Source: JAHEZL01 sp964406465 | Lineage (GTDB): Bacteria > Bacteroidota > Bacteroidia > Flavobacteriales_C > GCA-002722245 | DNA: 37,966 bases | Direction of reading: 5' to 3' | Assembly (NCBI GenBank): GCA_964406465.1 | Contig: CAYORT010000028.1 | Location: 1 to 37,966 of the forward strand | Shown: one piece after another, positions 33,168-37,966 of the stretch | How the letters are laid out: each line of letters opens with the position of its first letter | Numbering within the stretch: the first letter of the stretch is position 1 | The notes under the pieces: generated by a model | The model's input: only the letters and a program-made list of their open reading frames with translations | Told to the model about the DNA's origin: nothing | Databases searched by the model: none | Made by a program: the position numbers and the translations under genes

Positions 33168-34624
33168 ATAATGCCGATTTTGAGGAAATACTAAGAGTTG
33201 AAAAGTGTTGTCAGAGCAGTTCTTTTAAATACCAAGGGGTGTATTTGTGGCCTTTTATTAGAGTTATTTTAGGATATAATGAAGATTTACAATTTGCCAA
33301 GTTAAATTCTGCAGTTTTTCCTGCTAAAAAAAATAGATTTCAATACCTAATTAATTCTTGGAATTGTTTGAAAGAAAAGGTGAATTCTAAACCAAGAAAA
33401 AACAATTATACTAGATTACAGCAAAAGGATGTAATGTTTATCAGCTTTGATAAAAATTCCTACAACACTCTATATCAATACAAGGAGGATAAATGGTATT
33501 CTTTTTTACAAAAAAGTCTAAACGAAGAGAATGTTTCTTTTAATCAGTGTTTTGTCAATATAGACTCTGGCAATTTGGAACTTTGGTCGAAGGAACAATC
33601 CTTTTATTATTATGAAAATATAAACAGAAGAATAAGAAAAAAAAAGGTAATTGACAGTTTTTTATCTGCGATAGATTTAAAGGAGCGCTTGTTAGAGGAA
33701 TGTGCCGAATTAAAAAAAATATATCAAATCTTGGGAGAGTCAAAATTAGGAATTACAATTTCTCCGGGGGCACTCACTTATAGGCTAGAAAGTATTGTCT
33801 GTCAAATTAAGGTTTACTCTGAAATTCTCGTTAAAAGCAGACCCAAAATAGTTTTTTTTAATGCTTTTTACAGCGATACGTTTATGGCCTTAGTTTATGC
33901 GGCTAATTTTTTGGGAATAAAAACAGTAGATGTTCAACACGGTGTGATTGGTCCGAATCATTTTGCATATATAGCTTGGGATAATTGTTTTCTAGAAAAT
34001 GTGATATTTCCTATACCAAAATTTTGTTTTACATGGAATGATACTGATACAAAATATATAAATGAAGGATCATCCAAAATTACAAAAGCTATTACTTTTG
34101 GTAATTTGAGTAAAGTTTTAAAAACGACCAATATCAAAGAAAAAATTGAGGGATCTATTTTGGTAACATCAGGATATAAATATATTCCAGAGGATCTTAT
34201 GAAATTAATGAATTCAAGACATGAAATTACTTGGTTTTTTCGATTGCATCCTCGATACACTGATCAATCAAAAATTGAATATTACCGGGAAAAATTTTTG
34301 CCCCACATCAATATTCAAGAGGCAAAGGAAGAACCTTTAGATCATCTTTTAAGTTTATGTGAGTTTCATTTGACAGAGGAGTCTGCGGTGGCTTGGGATG
34401 CATATGAAATGGGGGTAGCTAACATCATAATAGGAGAGAGTGGTAAAGATATTTTTCGAGAAAACATTAAAATAAAAAACGGATTTTACTTTTATGAATT
34501 TGAAAACAATAATTTTTTAAAGTTCATTGAAAAAATAAGAGAGGAGAGTGGAAATAATAAAAAAGTTGAACAATTAATTGACGTGAGGCTAATGTTGAAG
34601 GAGTTTGTAAATGAGAAAAAATAA
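33164..34624 (+). CDS. GT-B-like protein, candidate ulosonic acid transferase
   Basis: A 486-residue homologue of the protein at 12793-14322. Shared blocks are 'YQGVYLWPFIR' near the N-terminus, 'LGIKTVDVQHGVIGP', 'PKFCFTWND', 'WFFRLHPRYTD' (His-Pro motif) and 'IIIGESGKDIF'. The serine motif before the last block reads L-T-E-E-S-A. It is the last gene of the LegI-to-LegC operon and overlaps legC by four bases, so its product probably uses the sugar made there. The base composition looks more AT-rich than the upstream genes, with many A/T runs. A role as CMP-ulosonic acid transferase is my inference from motif and position; I do not recognise a named family. Confidence 0.5.
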   Translation: MNNADFEEILRVEKCCQSSSFKYQGVYLWPFIRVILGYNEDLQFAKLNSAVFPAKKNRFQYLINSWNCLKEKVNSKPRKNNYTRLQQKDVMFISFDKNSYNTLYQYKEDKWYSFLQKSLNEENVSFNQCFVNIDSGNLELWSKEQSFYYYENINRRIRKKKVIDSFLSAIDLKERLLEECAELKKIYQILGESKLGITISPGALTYRLESIVCQIKVYSEILVKSRPKIVFFNAFYSDTFMALVYAANFLGIKTVDVQHGVIGPNHFAYIAWDNCFLENVIFPIPKFCFTWNDTDTKYINEGSSKITKAITFGNLSKVLKTTNIKEKIEGSILVTSGYKYIPEDLMKLMNSRHEITWFFRLHPRYTDQSKIEYYREKFLPHINIQEAKEEPLDHLLSLCEFHLTEESAVAWDAYEMGVANIIIGESGKDIFRENIKIKNGFYFYEFENNNFLKFIEKIREESGNNKKVEQLIDVRLMLKEFVNEKK

Positions 34625-34634
34625 ATTATGTTTG
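34604..34634 (+). promoter_or_regulatory. Bacteroidota-type promoter for second amidotransferase
   Basis: TTTG at 34604-34607, a 19-base spacer and TATGTTTG at 34627-34634 match the consensus exactly. The first element lies inside the end of the preceding gene. The transcript would start near 34641, about 40 bases before ATG 34681, so the amidotransferase can be expressed apart from the leg operon. Confidence 0.6.
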
Positions 34635-34680
34635 AACCTTATTAAGGAATGTTAGTGTGTGATTAATTTGATATTTTCCG

Positions 34681-35874
34681 ATGCCGCTTTTAACAGAGAT
34701 AAAACAAAAAGAAGTTTCAAAGCTTTATAACCTTCCAATGGAAGTTAGGTTTTGTAAAAAATGTACAATTTCTAATCAACGACCAAGAATAAGTTTTGAT
34801 GAAAATGGAGTTTGTTCGGCGTGTAATTATGCCGAATTTAAACAAAAGTCAATAGACTGGACCGCCAGAGAGAAGGAATTGATGGATTTATGCAATCGAT
34901 TTAGAAAGGGTAATGGTCAATTTGATGTAATTGTACCTTGCAGTGGTGGTAAAGATTCTGCTTTTATTGCACATGATCTTAAGCATAAGTATGGTATGAA
35001 CCCATTAACTGTAACTTGGGCACCTCATATTTATACAGAAATAGGTTTTCAGAATTTGCAGAATATGATTCGTGTTGGAGATCTTTACAACATTTGTGGT
35101 TCTGCACCTGGTTTTACTCATAAAAAACTTACGAAATTGTCTTTCGAAGTTCTTGGAGATCCTTTTCAACCTTTCATTTATGGCCAAACTAATTTTCCTA
35201 TGCAGATGGCAAAAAATTTCAATATCCCTTTAATCATGTATGGTGAGAATGGAGAAGTTGAATATGGAGGAGATATGAAAAATGCGTTTAAAGCTACCCG
35301 AGATTACAAAGCTGACCATGTTAAGCATTATTTTTCAGGTCTCGCTCCTGAGGATTTAGTGAAATATGGAATTAACATTAAAGATATTGAGCCTTATGTA
35401 GCACCGCGTGTAGATGATTTGGATAAAATTGGCCTAGAAATTCATTTTTATGGCTATTACAAAAAGTGGGTTCCTCAAGAAAATTATTATTACTGTGTAG
35501 AAAACACAGGATTTAAAGCAAATCCTGAACGAATTGAAGGAACTTATCAAAAGTACGCCGGACTAGATGATCAAATTGATGGGTTCCATTATTATTTGGC
35601 TTATATCAAATTCTGCTTAGGTCGTGCTACATCTGATACGGCTCACGAAATTAGAGACGGACATCTTACTAGAGAAGAAGGGGTAGCTCTAGTTAGTAGA
35701 TTTGATGGTGAATTTCCTCTTAAGTACTACAAAACTTTTTTAAACTATATAGATATTAACGAAGAGGAATTCAATATTGTAATTGATTCATGGCGATCAC
35801 CACATCTTTGGAAAAAGATAAACGGTGAGTGGAAGCAGAATTATAAGGTAGACGGCAAGGGACTTTTACAATAA
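34681..35874 (+). CDS. N-acetyl sugar amidotransferase (second copy)
   Basis: A 397-residue PP-loop enzyme of the PseA/LegA/WbpG group. 'SGGKDS' is at residues 88-93, with CxxC pairs C25/C28 and C45/C48. 'PLIMYGENGEVEYGG' and 'GRATSDTAHEIRDGHLTREEG' are family blocks. It differs clearly from the copy at 21472-22623, so the two probably act on different sugars. It is convergent with a HisH-like gene six bases away, so the ammonia-supplying partners are on the opposite strand. Position after the leg operon suggests modification of the LegI-type product or precursor. Confidence 0.9.
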   Translation: MPLLTEIKQKEVSKLYNLPMEVRFCKKCTISNQRPRISFDENGVCSACNYAEFKQKSIDWTAREKELMDLCNRFRKGNGQFDVIVPCSGGKDSAFIAHDLKHKYGMNPLTVTWAPHIYTEIGFQNLQNMIRVGDLYNICGSAPGFTHKKLTKLSFEVLGDPFQPFIYGQTNFPMQMAKNFNIPLIMYGENGEVEYGGDMKNAFKATRDYKADHVKHYFSGLAPEDLVKYGINIKDIEPYVAPRVDDLDKIGLEIHFYGYYKKWVPQENYYYCVENTGFKANPERIEGTYQKYAGLDDQIDGFHYYLAYIKFCLGRATSDTAHEIRDGHLTREEGVALVSRFDGEFPLKYYKTFLNYIDINEEEFNIVIDSWRSPHLWKKINGEWKQNYKVDGKGLLQ

Positions 35875-35880
35875 ATAAAT

Positions 35881-36525
35881 TTAATTATTTGTAATAGAAC
35901 GCTCTATTATTTTCTTAAAGTTTTTGAGTAGTAACAGTCCTGCTTTTCCGCTTTTTTCTGGATGAAATTGTATCCCGTAAATGTTATTGTTTTTTATTAT
36001 TGAGCAGTATTCATGTCCGCTGTAAGTGGTGTTGCATATTGCGTTTTCTGATTTGTAGGGAAGCACATAGTTTGAATGAACAAAATAGAAGTACTCATCA
36101 TCGGAAAGACCATCTAGTAAAGTGTCTTTCTGAAGAATTTTAGTACTATTCCAAGCAATTTGAGGTATTTTTAATAATGTATTGTTTTTTTCTTTTGGGA
36201 ATCGAAGCACTTCACCTTTTATAATGCCTAATCCTTTTGTCAAAATAAATTCATCACTTTGGTCCATTAAAATTTGCATTCCTAAGCAAATGCCTAACAT
36301 TGGTTTCCCTGAGTTAGCAAATTCGAGAAGCACCTCTATTAAATTTTGATTTTGCAATTTTTCCATTGCGGTTGGGAAAGCTCCCACTCCAGGTAAAATA
36401 ATGGCATCGGCTTTTATGATATCTTCTTTTGATTCTGATATTAGCGCTTCTATACCGCATTCTTTGCATGCATGAAGAATACTAAATAAGTTCCCCATGT
36501 GATAATCAACAACTACAACTTTCAT
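35881..36525 (-). CDS. HisH-like glutamine amidotransferase (second copy)
   Basis: A 214-residue glutaminase with an intact triad: Cys80 in 'LGICLGMQ', His188 and Glu190 in 'QFHPEKS'. The N-terminal 'VVVDYHMGNLFS' has His where most HisH proteins have Gly. It lies one base after the second HisF-like gene, indicating a two-gene operon. It is expected to make ammonia for the amidotransferase at 34681-35874 or for the broken copy at 37480. Confidence 0.9.
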   Translation of the reverse strand: MKVVVVDYHMGNLFSILHACKECGIEALISESKEDIIKADAIILPGVGAFPTAMEKLQNQNLIEVLLEFANSGKPMLGICLGMQILMDQSDEFILTKGLGIIKGEVLRFPKEKNNTLLKIPQIAWNSTKILQKDTLLDGLSDDEYFYFVHSNYVLPYKSENAICNTTYSGHEYCSIIKNNNIYGIQFHPEKSGKAGLLLLKNFKKIIERSITNN

Positions 36526-36526
36526 G

Positions 36527-37381
36527 TTATTTTATTTTCCTAATTTTTCCTGATTTCTCAAATAATTTAGATTTGATAGATGGGATGTTATCAGTTTGAA
36601 AAAGCTTAGATGTCCCCATTTTTTTTATAAAATCTATGTTTCCTTCTGAAAAACCATCTTTATCATTGTAAAGGTTTAATGCACAGTCGTAATGAAGGAT
36701 AGAAGCCATTGCGGCACCACTACATTCTGTATTTAAAACTACTTCTTCGATATCTTGATATTTTCCGGCACCTCCATTAGCAATCACTTGCATTCTAGCT
36801 TCTTGAAGCACTAATTTGATAAGTTCTAAGTCATAAGATTCGCCGGTACCTTCTTTATCAACTGAAGTGATAATAATTTCTCCTACCCCTAATTCATTAA
36901 GTTGATTAACCCATTTTTTTATTTCCATTCCGGTTTGCTCTCTTCCATTGTCTATAAAAGCATGGTAAACTCCTTCTGCTTGTTTAATAGCTTCTATAGT
37001 TACAACAATAGTAGAAGAACCAAACATTTTAACTGCTTTTTCTATAAAGGAAGGGTTTTTTATTGCAGCGGTATTTATACTTACTCGGTCTGCTCCTGCA
37101 CGTAAAACTTCTGTAATATCAGCCGTATTCCTAATACCTCCTCCAACGGTAAGAGGTATGTGTATTTGCTTTGCTACTTTAGAAATAATGTTTTGAAGTG
37201 AATTTCTTTCATACAGGCTAGCTACTACATCCATGAAAATTAATTCGTCGGCGCCTTGTTCGTAATAATATTCTGCAAAATACTCTGGTTTTCCTAGCAC
37301 TCGTAAGCCTTCTAAATGAATGCCTTTTACTAAATTGGGGCCTTTAATATCAAGTCGGGGTATAATTCGTTTGCACTCCAT
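36527..37381 (-). CDS. HisF-like acetamidino modification protein (second copy)
   Basis: A 284-residue HisF-type barrel, about 30 residues longer than HisF, with an extended basic C-terminus. The Asp11 position is kept ('PRLDIKG'), but the Asp130 position is Glu ('VTIEAIK'), the reverse of the change in the other copy. Gate positions are R5, E46 ('DELIFMD'), Arg in place of K99 ('GADRV') and E167 ('GVGEIIITS'). True HisF needs both aspartates, so IGP synthase activity is unlikely and an ammonia-channel or partner role in sugar acetamidino formation is more likely. It precedes the HisH-like gene in a reverse two-gene unit. Confidence 0.88.
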   Translation of the reverse strand: MECKRIIPRLDIKGPNLVKGIHLEGLRVLGKPEYFAEYYYEQGADELIFMDVVASLYERNSLQNIISKVAKQIHIPLTVGGGIRNTADITEVLRAGADRVSINTAAIKNPSFIEKAVKMFGSSTIVVTIEAIKQAEGVYHAFIDNGREQTGMEIKKWVNQLNELGVGEIIITSVDKEGTGESYDLELIKLVLQEARMQVIANGGAGKYQDIEEVVLNTECSGAAMASILHYDCALNLYNDKDGFSEGNIDFIKKMGTSKLFQTDNIPSIKSKLFEKSGKIRKIK

Positions 37382-37400
37382 TCTAATTTGTAATTTTGAG

Positions 37401-37431
37401 CAAATCTATCTTATTGAGTTTAATTTAGAAA
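37401..37431 (-). promoter_or_regulatory. Probable promoter of second HisF-HisH pair
   Basis: On the reverse strand, TTTC (37431-37428), a 19-base spacer and TAGATTTG (37408-37401) match the consensus with one mismatch in the upstream element. The transcript would start about 13 bases before the ATG at 37381. Confidence 0.45.
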
Positions 37432-37479
37432 ATCACTGTTGAAAATACTTACATTTGGTTGAAATATAATCCTTATAAT

Positions 37480-37917
37480 ATGTTGAGAGAGGCTAAATAT
37501 GGTTTGCCACAGGTAGTTAAATTTTGTAAAAAGTGCGTAATGTCAAATCAACGTCCTTCTTCAGTGCCGGAATTTAAAAATGTGATTTCTGCTAAAAAGC
37601 CAACATTAGCTATTGATGAAGACGGTATTTGTGATGCTTGTAAGACAGCTGAAATGAAGAATAGAATTGATTGGAAAAAAAGAGAAGATGAGTTGATTAA
37701 GTTATTAGACAAACACAGAAGTAAAGACGGTTCTTATGATTGCTTAGTTCCTGGGAGCGGGGGTAAAGATAGTGCAATGCAAGCCCACATTCTAAAATAC
37801 AAGTATGGTATGAATCCATTAACTTGTACTTGGCCTCCAATTATGTATACTGATTATGGTTACAAGAACTGGAAAGCATGGATAGATAGTGGTTTTGATA
37901 ACATTACGTATATGTAA
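37480..37917 (+). pseudogene. N-acetyl sugar amidotransferase (third copy), interrupted by IS
   Basis: 145 residues of a PseA/LegA-type amidotransferase whose family length is about 380-400. CxxC pairs are C16/C19 and C51/C54, and 'SGGKDS' is at 93-98. 'YKYGMNPLTCTWPP' is well conserved. The frame stops at TAA 37915-37917 inside what looks like an IS terminus, so the rest was probably displaced beyond the window. It resembles the copy at 34681 more than that at 21472. An in-frame TTG at 37459 is an alternative start. It is divergent from the second HisF-like gene, suggesting it was once that pair's partner. Confidence 0.75.
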
Positions 37918-37966
37918 ATGCCGACCAAATTGACCAGTCTACGCCGACGCAAAATGACCATCCATT
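37913..37966. mobile_element. Terminus of an IS21-like element
   Basis: From about 37913 (TGTAAATG) the sequence no longer codes for the amidotransferase. It contains two related direct repeats: GCCGACCAAATTGACCA at 37920-37936 and GCCGACGCAAAATGACCA at 37943-37960. Multiple short terminal repeats and a TG end are features of IS21-family elements. The istA/istB genes would lie beyond the window, so the family assignment is tentative. Confidence 0.55.

Noticed and set aside
37459..37479. TTG start for the third amidotransferase
   Set aside because: ATG 37480 is in frame and places the first CxxC at a family-like distance; the TTG has no ribosome site. Not excluded fully.

Overview
The window looks like a chromosomal contig from a member of the Bacteroidota. 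The evidence is an AT-rich base composition, several promoters of the form TTTG-N19-21-TAnnTTTG, few Shine-Dalgarno sites, a thrA-thrB-thrC operon with a bifunctional aspartokinase/homoserine dehydrogenase, and a GxxExxY gene flanked by 'cacagagg' repeats. Both ends lie inside insertion sequences. The left end holds the last codons and terminal repeat of a DDE transposase element, and the right end holds what looks like an IS21-type terminus. Each element has cut a gene, so this is probably an assembly contig bounded by IS copies. No gene-free stretch exceeds about 210 bases, and I saw no rRNA, tRNA or CRISPR array.

Region 1 (1-10.9 kb) is mostly housekeeping: an IS-truncated nucleotide-binding (TIR/NDT-like) protein, then thrC, thrB and thrA with a GxxExxY unit inserted between thrB and thrC, followed by lepA, metF, an alpha/beta hydrolase and thiL. 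Two palindromic repeat elements of different types sit in intergenic spaces.

Region 2 (10.9-24.8 kb) is a surface-sugar locus of pseudaminic-acid type. On the reverse strand are two GT2-like glycosyltransferases and a large GT-B-like protein. On the forward strand are a formyltransferase, a PIG-L deacetylase, PseH, PseI and PseG. Converging on these from the right is a reverse operon: pseB, pseC, an N-acetyl sugar amidotransferase, HisH-like, HisF-like, and a fusion of a divergent NeuB-type synthase with an SpsF-type cytidylyltransferase. No free-standing pseF is visible; the fusion is the obvious candidate to replace it.

Region 3 (25.0-34.6 kb) is a tight forward operon of legionaminic/neuraminic type: LegI, a PglD/LegH-like acetyltransferase, a PtmE-like CBS-nucleotidyltransferase, LegF, LegG, a nucleotide-sugar 6-dehydrogenase, an extended SDR, LegC, and a second GT-B-like protein homologous to the one in region 2. 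A standard LegB is not obvious. Its place is taken by the dehydrogenase plus SDR pair, which raises the possibility of a C5-derived (octulosonic) or otherwise modified acid.

Region 4 (34.7-38.0 kb) has a second amidotransferase/HisH/HisF acetamidino-modification set and an IS-interrupted third amidotransferase. The two HisF-like proteins have each lost a different catalytic aspartate of true HisF but keep most of the ammonia-gate residues. This fits a role in passing ammonia to sugar amidotransferases rather than in histidine synthesis.

Together, regions 2-4 encode synthesis, activation, N-formyl/acetamidino tailoring and probably transfer of at least two different CMP-activated ulosonic acids for a cell-surface glycan. 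Wzx/Wzy export genes are not in the window.
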